From NCBI GenBank assembly GCA_964385695.1, contig CAYLQA010000008.1, positions 1-64,000 on the forward strand: 64,000 nucleotides of DNA, given 5' to 3'. A model generated the notes under the pieces. It made no database searches and was not told the origin of the DNA. It saw only the letters and a list, made by a program, of their open reading frames with translations. This document shows positions 1-7,840 of this stretch, one piece after another. Source of the DNA: CAYLQA01 sp964385695. GTDB lineage: Bacteria > Desulfobacterota > Desulfobulbia > Desulfobulbales > Desulfurivibrionaceae. Numbering within the stretch: the first letter of the stretch is position 1; every line of letters begins with the position of its first letter. Made by a program: the position numbers and the translations under genes.

Positions 1-3
1 TAG

Positions 4-23
4 ATTCCCGCCTTCGCGGGAAT
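4..23. repeat. Short inverted repeat ATTCCC-N8-GGGAAT
   Basis: Two 8-base arms (attcccgc and gcgggaat) enclose a 4-base loop, just downstream of the fused cysC gene. The ATTCCC-N8-GGGAAT form is the same as that of the short dispersed repeats known as dRS3 in Neisseria, and similar palindromes occur in many proteobacteria. There is no T-run, so it is a poor intrinsic terminator. Only this copy is seen in the window. Confidence 0.4.
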
Positions 24-66
24 GACTTCTGAACTGGCTGAAGTTCGATGGTAATCAGTATTTTAT

Positions 67-2136
67 TTACTCAACTACATGATGGCCAAGAGCTTCGAGC
101 TTCTCTGCAAGGGCTCTTTGGGCATCAGGTTCGCCGTGGACCAACTTGATGGCTCCGGGGCGTTGTGCCATGGCCTCGACCCACTCTATCAGGCCTTGCT
201 GGTCGGCATGGGCGGAATAACCGCCCAGAGTATGTACCTGGGCCTTAATCTGCAGCCGCTGGTTATCGAGGATAACATATCCGCCTGTAAGTTGAGAATA
301 TTTAACAATATCGTGGCCCGGTGTTCCGCCAGCCTGGTAACCAACGAAAAAAATATCGTTTTTTTTCTCTCCGATGCCGGTGACGAGGTGCTCAACAATC
401 CTGCCCCCGGTACACATGCCGCTGCCCGCTAAGATGATGCATGGCCCTTCCATTGCCAACAACTGTTGGTGCTCTTCAGACTGTTTAGCGCTATAAAGTC
501 CCTCAAAGTCCAAAGGATGATCGTTGCGAGCAGCAAGGTCTTTACTTTCCTTGTCCCAGAAGGAGGTAAGTCGGCTGTAGATAGCGGTCACTTTGAGACC
601 GAGGGGCGAATCAATGATGACCGGTATGTTCTTCCCCTGTAACTCGGGAAATTCCTTTTGCCACTCGGAGTCGCTGAACACCCGGTCCAGTTCGTACAAT
701 AGCTCCTGAGTTCGGCCCAAGGCAAAGGCGGGGATAAACACCTTTCCTTTATCGGCCACGGCCCGGCTCAAAGTTTGGCCCAACTGTTTGATCCGTTGAC
801 TTCTATCCTCGTGTAACCGATTGCCGTAAGTGGACTCGAGTACGAGCAAATCACAGGGTTCTGCAATGTCCGGGTCAGGGAGAATAGGTGTCTCCCTAGG
901 GCCCAGGTCACCGGAAAAGATTACGGAAAATGGTGCCTCCCCCCACTCCAAGCGAACAAATGCGGAACCCATAATATGCCCTGCCCTGCCAAGACGGAAA
1001 CGGATGGATTCATTCAAGGCAAAGGCCTCATTGTATTCAAAGCCCCAACTAAGCTCTTCCAGTCTTTCCAATACCCACTTTCGCTCCTTGTCGGAGAGGC
1101 CGTGCAACCGCATGGCATCGGTTAGCATGGGAGCAAGAAGAGCCTTGGTCCCATGGCTGCATATTATCTCGCCGCTAAAACCCTGGCGCAGAAGACCCGG
1201 CACTCTGCCGATGTGGTCTATATGGGCATGGGTGAGGAAAAGGTAGTCAATCTTGTTTGGCAGTACTGGCCAGGCTTCCATCTGTGTGGCAGAGTCATTA
1301 CCCTGGATAATACCGCAATCAACGAGAATATTTTTTCCCTCTACCTGCAAAAGGTGGCAGGAACCTGTCACGGAGTGCTCCCCACCTAAATGGCTCAGCT
1401 TGTATGGCGCATTGCTGGAGGGACTCTCTTGTAAGGTGACTCTTGGGTCTCTGGTGGCCTTGTTCTCAATATATCCTTTCGAAGAAAGCAGGTTGATGAT
1501 TGCCTCAACACTCTCCCCCAGAGACATAGCATTGGAATCAATGACCAGGTCAGGGTCTTCCGGCTCTTCGTATGGTGAGGAGATGCCGGTGTAATTTTTT
1601 ATCTCTCCTGCCCTGGCCTTTTTGTAGAAACCTTTCACGTCACGTTCTTCACAGACCGCAAGAGGGCACTTGATGTAGATCTCCAAAAAGTCCCCCTCTC
1701 CCATGAGTCTGCGAACACGCGCCCTGTCCTCTTTCAGGGGAGAGATAAAGGCGGTAAGCGAAATAATCCCTGCCTGGAGGAACAGGTTAACCATCTCTGC
1801 TATGCGGCGCAGGTTCTCAGACCGGTCCTCAATGCTAAAACCCAAGTCCTTACACAGACCGTGGCGGACGTTATCGCCATCAAAGACAAAGGTGCGGCAA
1901 CCGAGTTGATGCAGGCGCTCTTCCACGGCATGGGCCAGGGTGGATTTGCCGGAACCGGAAAGGCCTGTAAACCAAAGGTTGACCGCTCTATGGCCGTTCA
2001 GTTTTTCGCGTAGCGCCCGTGTGACCGTCGCATGGTGCCAGACCACGTTGTTATTGATATTACTTTGATCCATATAATAGTTACTGGTGTTACTTTGATC
2101 CATATATTTGTTAACGCCAAAAAAGCGACTGCTCAA
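67..2136 (-). CDS. cysC: APS kinase fused to beta-CASP metallo-beta-lactamase hydrolase
   Basis: One 689-residue chain holds two complete enzymes. Residues about 31-225 are adenylylsulfate kinase, which makes PAPS from APS and ATP: P-loop GLSGSGKST (58-66), FDGDNVRHGL (85-94), ISPLKEDR (131-138) and lid KNYTGISSPYE (180-190). Residues about 232-689 are a metallo-beta-lactamase with beta-CASP domain, the fold of CPSF73-type RNases: HAHIDH (303-308), then AGHIMGSA, SGDLG, ESTYGNR and a C-terminal GYSAHADQ metal-binding motif. Both halves keep their catalytic residues. The gene follows manC by 48 bp in the same direction. Three in-frame ATGs (2136, 2103, 2073) precede the kinase domain and none has a clear ribosome binding site; the kinase homology starts near residue 31, so 2073 is possible. 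I know of no described role for this fusion. Confidence 0.88.
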   Translation of the reverse strand: MSSRFFGVNKYMDQSNTSNYYMDQSNINNNVVWHHATVTRALREKLNGHRAVNLWFTGLSGSGKSTLAHAVEERLHQLGCRTFVFDGDNVRHGLCKDLGFSIEDRSENLRRIAEMVNLFLQAGIISLTAFISPLKEDRARVRRLMGEGDFLEIYIKCPLAVCEERDVKGFYKKARAGEIKNYTGISSPYEEPEDPDLVIDSNAMSLGESVEAIINLLSSKGYIENKATRDPRVTLQESPSSNAPYKLSHLGGEHSVTGSCHLLQVEGKNILVDCGIIQGNDSATQMEAWPVLPNKIDYLFLTHAHIDHIGRVPGLLRQGFSGEIICSHGTKALLAPMLTDAMRLHGLSDKERKWVLERLEELSWGFEYNEAFALNESIRFRLGRAGHIMGSAFVRLEWGEAPFSVIFSGDLGPRETPILPDPDIAEPCDLLVLESTYGNRLHEDRSQRIKQLGQTLSRAVADKGKVFIPAFALGRTQELLYELDRVFSDSEWQKEFPELQGKNIPVIIDSPLGLKVTAIYSRLTSFWDKESKDLAARNDHPLDFEGLYSAKQSEEHQQLLAMEGPCIILAGSGMCTGGRIVEHLVTGIGEKKNDIFFVGYQAGGTPGHDIVKYSQLTGGYVILDNQRLQIKAQVHTLGGYSAHADQQGLIEWVEAMAQRPGAIKLVHGEPDAQRALAEKLEALGHHVVE
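2060..2106. repeat. Tandem 30-bp-period repeat at the cysC fusion start
   Basis: A 17-base unit (ttactttgatccatata) occurs at 2060-2076 and again at 2090-2106. On the minus strand it encodes a repeated YMDQSN unit at residues 11-16 and 21-26 of the fusion protein and creates the two extra in-frame ATG codons. The repeated stretch lies outside the conserved kinase domain. Confidence 0.75.
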
Positions 2137-2184
2137 AAAGCATAAAAACGCAAAACTTAGAAGGCTACTGGTATGAGATCACTA

Positions 2185-3630
2185 TCATCTGCCATAGACA
2201 TCATCAAAGCGCTCGATATCATCCTCGCCAAGGTAACTGCCGGTCTGGATCTCGATAATTTCGAGAGGGATGGTACCTGGGTTTTCCAAGCGGTGCTTTT
2301 GCCCCAAAGGGATGTAAGTTGACTGGTTCTCGCTCAAAAAAATTTCTTCATCGCCGTTGGTAATCTTTGCCGTACCCTTAACCACAACCCAGTGCTCGGC
2401 CCGGTGAAAATGACGTTGCAGGGAAAGAGTGGCATTAGGCTCGACAATAATGCGTTTGACCTGAAAACGTTCCCCGCAGTCGAGGCACTCATAAGATCCC
2501 CAAGGGCGGAAGACCTGTTTGTGGAGTTTTGCCTCTTCACGATTGTCGCTCTGCAGCCTTTTAACAATGGCCTTGACATCTTGGGCCCGGTCTTTGGGGG
2601 CAACCAGCACCGCATCCTTTGTTTCGATGACCACGTGATCTTCCAATCCCACCGCAGCCACAAGGGAGCTTTTTGCTTGAATGTAACAGCCATGCACATC
2701 CTCAAGCATAACATTGCCACTCAACACATTACCGTCCTCATCCTGTTCACCGATCTCCCAAAGGGCTGTCCAGGATCCCACATCGCTCCAGCCGCAGTCA
2801 AGGGGCAGGACAACAGTCTTTGCAGAGCGCTCCATCACCGCATAATCAATGGATTTTGCCGGGCTCTCGATAAAGGATTCAGCAGCAAGGCGGGTAAAAT
2901 CAAGATCAAAGGACCTGTTGGCTACTGCCTGCTCGACGCACTGGGTCATATCCGGTTCAAACTTTCGCAGTTCATCCAGAAAGTTCGATGCCTTAAAGAG
3001 AAACATCCCGCTATTCCACAGGTATCCTTGCTCCACATAGCGCTCAGCAGTTTCTCTGCCTGGCTTTTCAACAAACTCGGTTACCACAGAAGCCTCGGTG
3101 CCCTCACCGACATTGAGCCGTTCCCCCCTTTTTATATACCCATATCCAGTATGAGGTTCTGTTGGCACAATACCAAAAGTGACGAGTTGACCCGCAGCGG
3201 CATAGACCGCCCCAGTACAAACACTCGCCTGAAAAATATCCTGCTTTTCGATAACGTGGTCAGCAGGCAAGACAAGAAGGATCGGGTCGGTACCCTCTCC
3301 GGATGCCTCAAGTACAGCAGCGGCAACAGCCGGAGCGGTATCGCGGCCAACCGGCTCTATAAGAATCGTTGGTGAACAACCTGTCTGGCGGGCTTGTTCT
3401 GCCACGAGAAATCGATGTTCTTCAGTACAGACGATTATTGGTGCAGCAACTTCAGGGATATCCTCAACCCGGGCCAAGGTATTCTGCAGCATGGTCTGTT
3501 CGTTGACCAACGAAAGTAGCTGTTTGGGATAATGCTCTCTGGACAAGGGCCAGAGACGGGTGCCTGACCCTCCAGCTAAGATAATGGGGACAATTTTCGG
3601 CATGTCAGGAATTACATCTCTGCTCGGCAT
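2185..3630 (-). CDS. manC: Mannose-1-phosphate guanylyltransferase/mannose-6-phosphate isomerase
   Basis: This type II bifunctional enzyme (ManC/AlgA family, 481 residues, the usual length) makes GDP-mannose for surface polysaccharides. The N-terminal nucleotidyltransferase carries the signature LAGGSGTRLWPLSRE at residues 18-32. The C-terminal third is a cupin isomerase domain with FRPWGSYECLD and a histidine-rich QRHFHRAEHW metal site. An internal ATG at codon 10, just before the signature, is an alternative start; neither start has a strong ribosome binding site. It is the upstream gene of an apparent two-gene unit with the APS kinase fusion, which would pair GDP-mannose and PAPS production. 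A link to sulfated polysaccharide is inference only. Confidence 0.93.
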   Translation of the reverse strand: MPSRDVIPDMPKIVPIILAGGSGTRLWPLSREHYPKQLLSLVNEQTMLQNTLARVEDIPEVAAPIIVCTEEHRFLVAEQARQTGCSPTILIEPVGRDTAPAVAAAVLEASGEGTDPILLVLPADHVIEKQDIFQASVCTGAVYAAAGQLVTFGIVPTEPHTGYGYIKRGERLNVGEGTEASVVTEFVEKPGRETAERYVEQGYLWNSGMFLFKASNFLDELRKFEPDMTQCVEQAVANRSFDLDFTRLAAESFIESPAKSIDYAVMERSAKTVVLPLDCGWSDVGSWTALWEIGEQDEDGNVLSGNVMLEDVHGCYIQAKSSLVAAVGLEDHVVIETKDAVLVAPKDRAQDVKAIVKRLQSDNREEAKLHKQVFRPWGSYECLDCGERFQVKRIIVEPNATLSLQRHFHRAEHWVVVKGTAKITNGDEEIFLSENQSTYIPLGQKHRLENPGTIPLEIIEIQTGSYLGEDDIERFDDVYGR

Positions 3631-4112
3631 AAGTTTGAAAAAAGTAGATCAAAAAGGCAAGAAAGATACTCTGCAAAAACAACCTACCTTGCATCTCTTG
3701 AGTTAATAATTCAGAAAGAACTCATCAAATATTGACTGAGAAGAAAAGACTCTCCCCCTGTAGTTACATCGTCATCGGGAATATGCTAAATCATACCCTA
3801 CCCTCTTGTGGAAAATTATCATTACGCATTAGCAACCTATTTTTTTTTTTGGGGGGGGGGGAAAGGGGGAGATTAATTAAAAATCCTATTCTTTTTTATC
3901 TGAGGCAGGTAAACACTGTCAAGTCGTAACAGGAAGGAATAATAAAATATTTTCAGTAAATTACTATTAGCTTGACTTCCACCTAGCAGACACATACCAT
4001 TTTTTGGGGACTTTACATGTCCTTTCTTTTTAATTCATTCCATTATTCACAACGGCATACAAAAACAGGCATGGCATTACTATAACTTTATTCTACTTAG
4101 GGAGGGGGAGTT
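3631..4112. other. Intergenic region with T11G11 homopolymer junction
   Basis: This 482-bp region separates divergent manC and the ComEA-like gene. It is AT-rich and contains T11 (3840-3850) directly followed by G11 (3851-3861) and then aaaggggg. A 65-codon reading frame crosses the tract on the plus strand but has no recognisable ribosome binding site or family resemblance. The homopolymer junction is prone to slippage in the cell and to miscalling in sequencing. Confidence 0.7.
3972..4000 (+). promoter_or_regulatory. Candidate sigma-70 promoter for the ComEA-like gene
   Basis: TTGACT (3972-3977) and TACCAT (3995-4000) are separated by 17 bp. The -35 matches the consensus at five of six positions and the -10 at four of six. 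It lies about 110 bp upstream of the ComEA-like start. No experimental support. Confidence 0.35.
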
Positions 4113-4390
4113 ATGAAACAACTCTTTTTTACAACCATCTGCGCACTTATGCTCATGGTGTCCACGGCCTTTGCGGCGGTCAACATCAACACGGCCTCGG
4201 CCAGCGAGATTGCATCACTTAAAGGCATCGGCCCGGCAAAGGCCGCGGCCATAGTCAAATTCCGCGACCAACACGGACCCTACACCAGTATTTCCGACCT
4301 GCAACAGGTCAAGGGTATTGGCCCAAAAATTCTCGAAAAAATCAGAAGCGATGTAACCATCAACAACTAATTTTCTGCCATGCCTGTTTT
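4062..4390. repeat. 15-bp perfect inverted repeat framing the ComEA-like gene
   Basis: aaaacaggcatggca at 4062-4076 is the exact reverse complement of 4376-4390. The two arms enclose the ribosome binding site and the whole reading frame (4113-4370) and nothing else. The right arm begins six bases after the stop codon. No target-site duplication is evident outside the arms. Confidence 0.7.
4113..4370 (+). CDS. ComEA-like helix-hairpin-helix DNA-binding protein
   Basis: An 85-residue secreted protein with an N-terminal signal peptide (MKQLFF..., hydrophobic to about residue 20, cut near AFA). The mature part is a ComEA-type (HhH)2 domain with two hairpins, LKGIGPAKAAAIVKFR and VKGIGPKILEKI, which bind DNA backbone non-specifically. 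ComEA family members capture incoming DNA in the periplasm during natural transformation. It is a stand-alone short form without the N-terminal SLBB or anchor region of Gram-positive ComEA, as is usual in Gram-negative bacteria. The ribosome binding site ggagggggag is strong and well placed. No other competence genes are near, and it is framed by a perfect 15-bp inverted repeat. Confidence 0.88.
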   Translation: MKQLFFTTICALMLMVSTAFAAVNINTASASEIASLKGIGPAKAAAIVKFRDQHGPYTSISDLQQVKGIGPKILEKIRSDVTINN

Positions 4391-4402
4391 CTTATAGTAC
4401 CT

Positions 4403-4435
4403 GTTGACTGCCAGTTGCAGACTGTCAACTTTTTT
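4403..4435 (+). terminator. Candidate intrinsic terminator after the ComEA-like gene
   Basis: GTTGAC (4403-4408) pairs with GTCAAC (4424-4429) and is followed by T6 (4430-4435). The stem is short and the loop is 15 bases, so it is a modest terminator at best. Confidence 0.45.
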
Positions 4436-4505
4436 GCCTTGACCCACCACCACCCTTTGTGTAGTGATTTTATAGTTAAACTTTAAGAGGAGTTAACAAC
4501 AAATC

Positions 4506-6440
4506 ATGGCACAAGGCAATGATGTACACGCTATTCCCCCGGAAGTTGTTCTTGATTTCCTAAAAAATACTCTTCCATTTAATGAGCTTGATGAACAGAC
4601 TTTAAGCCAGCTGGCCAAAGGCTCTATCATTGATTTTTATCCTAAGGGCACCCTGATTTTTCGTCAGGAAGAGACAATGGTCTCTCACTTTTACCTGATC
4701 CAAAAAGGAGGGGTAAAACTCTACCTCAAAGACCAGGAGGGAGATATCACCCTTAAGGATTTTCGCGGCGAAGGCCAGTACTTTGGTGCCCTGCCCATTA
4801 TCCAGGACACCAAGGCCAACCTGAACATTGAAACCGTTGAGGACACCTTTTGCTTTCTCTTTACCAAGGATGCCTTTCTTCAACTCATCAACTCCTCACC
4901 CAAGGTTACTCAATATTTTCTGCGCAGCCTTTCTGAAAAACTTGTCAAGACCGCTTACGCTGAATTACGTGAGCACAAGATTAGTCCACGCACCGAGAGC
5001 GCCCTCTATCTTTTTTCCGCCCAGGTAGGTGATATTCTCAAGGGAAAAAATCTGTATAAAATCCCGGCAATTGACTCCGTCAAACAGGCCGCAGCCAAAA
5101 TGGCTGAATCAAACATCGGTTCGTTGTTGGTCGAAGATCATGATGAAAACGTCGTCGGTATCATTACAGACAAGGATCTGCGCAACAAAGTTGTAGCAAC
5201 GGGCCTTGATTACCACATCCCTGTTTCCGAGATCATGGCCTCACCGGTCAAAACCATCCCTTCCCATGCTGTTTGCTTTGATGCCATGCTCAAAATGATG
5301 CGCCTTTGCATCCATCACCTGGCAGTGGAAAAGCAGGATGAAATCATCGGCATGGTCACCACCCACGATATCATGCTCATGCAGGGCACCTCCCCTCTCT
5401 ATCTTTTCCGTGAAATCGTTGCCCAACGCAAAATCGAAGGGCTTTATGAGCTTTCGCAAAAGGTGCCGCAGGTTATCCGCACCCTTATTGAAGAAGGAGC
5501 CAAGGCCAACAATATCACCCGGATGATCACCATTTTAAATGATCATATCCTGGATCGGATACTCACCCTGCTCATTGAAGAACTCGGTGAGCCTCCCCTG
5601 CCCTTTTGCTGGCTGCTCATGGGCAGTGAAGGGCGGAGGGAGCAGACCTTTAAAACGGATCAGGATAATGCGATCATTTATGCCAACCCTCTGAACGAGG
5701 TACAGGCAAAAGAGGCAGAGGCATATTTCAAAAATCTTTCGGAAAAGGCCATCGAACATCTAGTTAACTGTGGATACCCTCGATGCCCCGGAGATATCAT
5801 GGCCTCCAACCACAAATGGCGTCAACCTGCTCCGGTTTGGCAAAATTACTTTAACAATTGGCTCATCACCCCTGAACCAAAGGATGTGTTGCACTCCACG
5901 ATCTTTTTTGATTTTCGCTCAGGTTTTGGTGATGCCAGTCTGGCACAAGCCTTAAGGAAACAACTCTCTTTTGCCGCCCCAAAACATGATATCTTTTTCA
6001 TGCACTTGGCCAAAGACTGCCTTGAAGCGCGGCCTCCGCTCTCCTTTTTCCGTAACTTTATCGTGGAAAAAGATGGTGAGCATAAAAACCTGCTTGATCT
6101 AAAAACCAAGGGTTTGGTGCCTTTTGTTGATTTTGCCAGACTCATGGCCTTGAAATGTGGCATCAAGGAGAGTAATACTTTAGGACGTTTGCAACTTCTT
6201 GCCGAAGCAGGAAGTATTTCCAAGGACCTTTACTCTGAGACGGTTGAGGCTTACGAATTTCTCATGCACCTTCGATTGATCCACCAGATGCGGATGCTCG
6301 AAGATGAGAAAGATCCGAACAACCATATCAACCCGGCAGATCTCTCGGACTTAGAAAAGCAGACATTAAAGGAATCCTTTGAGGTTGTTCGGCGTATACA
6401 GAGTTATATCAAACAAGAATTTCGCTTAGGTGAGGTTTAA
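4506..6440 (+). CDS. cNMP-binding/CBS/DUF294 nucleotidyltransferase-like signalling protein
   Basis: A 644-residue cytoplasmic protein with four parts in order: a cyclic-nucleotide-binding fold (about 20-145), paired CBS domains (about 180-300) that would sense adenine nucleotides, a DUF294 nucleotidyltransferase-like domain (about 320-480) with GSEGRREQTFKTDQDNA, and a DUF294 C-terminal helical domain. GlnD-like transferases share the GS...TDQD motif, but the substrate here is unknown. The start is supported by aagaggag upstream. The gene is followed 3 bp later by an exonuclease and then by DUF4212 and a sodium:solute symporter, a recurrent neighbourhood in proteobacteria that links this protein to acetate-type transport. 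That functional link is inference from context. Confidence 0.88.
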   Translation: MAQGNDVHAIPPEVVLDFLKNTLPFNELDEQTLSQLAKGSIIDFYPKGTLIFRQEETMVSHFYLIQKGGVKLYLKDQEGDITLKDFRGEGQYFGALPIIQDTKANLNIETVEDTFCFLFTKDAFLQLINSSPKVTQYFLRSLSEKLVKTAYAELREHKISPRTESALYLFSAQVGDILKGKNLYKIPAIDSVKQAAAKMAESNIGSLLVEDHDENVVGIITDKDLRNKVVATGLDYHIPVSEIMASPVKTIPSHAVCFDAMLKMMRLCIHHLAVEKQDEIIGMVTTHDIMLMQGTSPLYLFREIVAQRKIEGLYELSQKVPQVIRTLIEEGAKANNITRMITILNDHILDRILTLLIEELGEPPLPFCWLLMGSEGRREQTFKTDQDNAIIYANPLNEVQAKEAEAYFKNLSEKAIEHLVNCGYPRCPGDIMASNHKWRQPAPVWQNYFNNWLITPEPKDVLHSTIFFDFRSGFGDASLAQALRKQLSFAAPKHDIFFMHLAKDCLEARPPLSFFRNFIVEKDGEHKNLLDLKTKGLVPFVDFARLMALKCGIKESNTLGRLQLLAEAGSISKDLYSETVEAYEFLMHLRLIHQMRMLEDEKDPNNHINPADLSDLEKQTLKESFEVVRRIQSYIKQEFRLGEV

Positions 6441-6443
6441 TAA

Positions 6444-7157
6444 ATGGGTCTTTTTGATTGGCTGCAAGGAAAGAAACAACCCAAACATCCAGCTTTTGCC
6501 AAAAACAAACAATACTTTTCAGACCTCGACCATGACCGTGCTCTTGATGAGTATGAGTTTGTTGTTTTTGACACCGAACTCACAGGCCTGAACCACCGGC
6601 ATGATGAAATTGTATCCATTGGCGCCGTCCGCATTAAAGGGCTCAAAATCCAAACCGGGGACACCTTTCATGCCTATGTAAAACCGCAAAAGCCTTTACC
6701 CAAAAACAGCACCCTTATTCATCGTATTACCCCACAGCAGATTGAAGACTCACCTCCACTTGAGGATATTCTTCCTGATTTTATCGAGTATTGTGGCCAG
6801 GCGTTGCTGGTAGGGCATTACGTAGGACTTGACACGGCCTTTGTTAATAAGGCCTGCAAAAACCTTTTTGGCTCCGGCATCCACAATCCATGTCTCGATA
6901 CCCTGCGCATGGCCCAGGCCTATACTGAGATGAACTGGGAACAGTACCATGACCGCTTTGCAATGAACGTTTCCTACAATCTCGCAGACCTGGCAGAGCA
7001 ATACAATCTTCCCACCTTCACCAACCACGATGCCTTTGAGGATGCCCTGCAAACAGCGTATCTTTTCCTCTTCTTGATTAACAAGATGCGCGAACAAGGT
7101 GTGGTCACCCTCAAAAATCTTTTTGACACAGGACAAACCTGGCGCTGGATCATGTAA
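6444..7157 (+). CDS. DEDDh 3'-5' exonuclease (DnaQ/PolC epsilon-like)
   Basis: A 237-residue protein with an exonuclease fold. The catalytic set is visible: D and E in VVFDTELTG (ExoI), D in HYVGLDTAFV (ExoII), and H and D in NHDAFEDALQTA (ExoIII), so it is the DEDDh type. The N-terminal 30 residues (GLFDWLQGKKQPKHP...) precede the fold. It starts 3 bp after the DUF294 gene and is probably co-translated with it. Exonucleases of this kind are often found beside the CBS/DUF294 protein and symporter genes. The true substrate is unknown; replicative proofreading is unlikely because no polymerase is adjacent. Confidence 0.87.
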   Translation: MGLFDWLQGKKQPKHPAFAKNKQYFSDLDHDRALDEYEFVVFDTELTGLNHRHDEIVSIGAVRIKGLKIQTGDTFHAYVKPQKPLPKNSTLIHRITPQQIEDSPPLEDILPDFIEYCGQALLVGHYVGLDTAFVNKACKNLFGSGIHNPCLDTLRMAQAYTEMNWEQYHDRFAMNVSYNLADLAEQYNLPTFTNHDAFEDALQTAYLFLFLINKMREQGVVTLKNLFDTGQTWRWIM

Positions 7158-7529
7158 CCCACACCTTTTTTTGACGTTGTCCGTCGTCTCATACCTCCTT
7201 GCCGACCCGAAAGCAGCCATTTGACACCCTAACAAAAAGAATTCTCCTTTCTACCAAGGGGAGTCAAAATCATTTTCTGCTTGCAGGTGGCCATTCGGCC
7301 AAATCAAATACACTGAGCTGCTATACAATTTCACACTATTATTTCAGCAAGTTACCACTGCGACATTTAATCATTGTTTTTTTCCTATAATTTGCTAAAG
7401 TTGCCTCGGTATAAACACCATGGGTATTACTACGCATTTTTTTTGTCAGGGTCTTTGCTGAATCTTGGGAGTATTTAGCAAGGATCCTCAAATCCACTGT
7501 GTGTGGGAAAATATGGAAGGAGGAAGTAG
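7158..7529. other. Intergenic region upstream of DUF4212/symporter
   Basis: 372 bp of AT-rich sequence without a convincing reading frame. A TATAAT hexamer at 7386-7391 could be a -10 element but has no good -35 partner. The strong ribosome binding site aaggagg of the DUF4212 gene lies at its right end. No palindrome or sigma-54 motif was seen. Confidence 0.4.
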
Positions 7530-7781
7530 ATGGAAAAAGATTTATCAGCTTATTGGAAAACTAATGTTTCGTACATGGTGATCCTGCTCTCTATCTGGGC
7601 AGTGGTCTCCTATGGCTGCGGCATTCTCTTTGTCGAGCAGCTCAACGCCATCTCAATTGGCGGCTTTCCCTTGGGTTTCTGGTTTGCCCAGCAGGGAGCA
7701 ATCTATGTGTTTGTCGCACTGATCTTTGTTTATTTTGTCCTGATGGACAAACTGGACAAAGAGTATGACGTCCACGAGTAG
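7530..7781 (+). CDS. DUF4212 small membrane subunit of a sodium:solute symporter
   Basis: An 83-residue inner-membrane protein with two transmembrane helices (about 13-35 and 48-73) and a cytoplasmic-looking acidic tail (DKLDKEYDVHE). The pattern LPLGFWFAQQG (here FPLGFWFAQQG) between the helices is typical of DUF4212. These proteins are encoded just upstream of ActP-like symporters and are thought to act with them. A strong ribosome binding site (aaggagg) precedes the ATG, and the symporter starts 59 bp downstream. Confidence 0.9.
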   Translation: MEKDLSAYWKTNVSYMVILLSIWAVVSYGCGILFVEQLNAISIGGFPLGFWFAQQGAIYVFVALIFVYFVLMDKLDKEYDVHE

Positions 7782-7840
7782 TAAATCCACACAATATATT
7801 ACAGCCAAAACACAAAACATTAGTTTAAGGAGATAGACTT

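Noticed and set aside
4..23. Terminator for the APS kinase fusion gene
   Set aside because: The stem is good but no T-run follows on the minus strand; classed as a short repeat instead.
2392..3375. A 327-codon frame opposite manC
   Set aside because: It overlaps the complete ManC gene on the other strand and has no recognisable domain.
3732..3929. A 65-codon frame spanning the T11-G11 tract
   Set aside because: No ribosome binding site, biased composition from the homopolymers, and no conserved motif.
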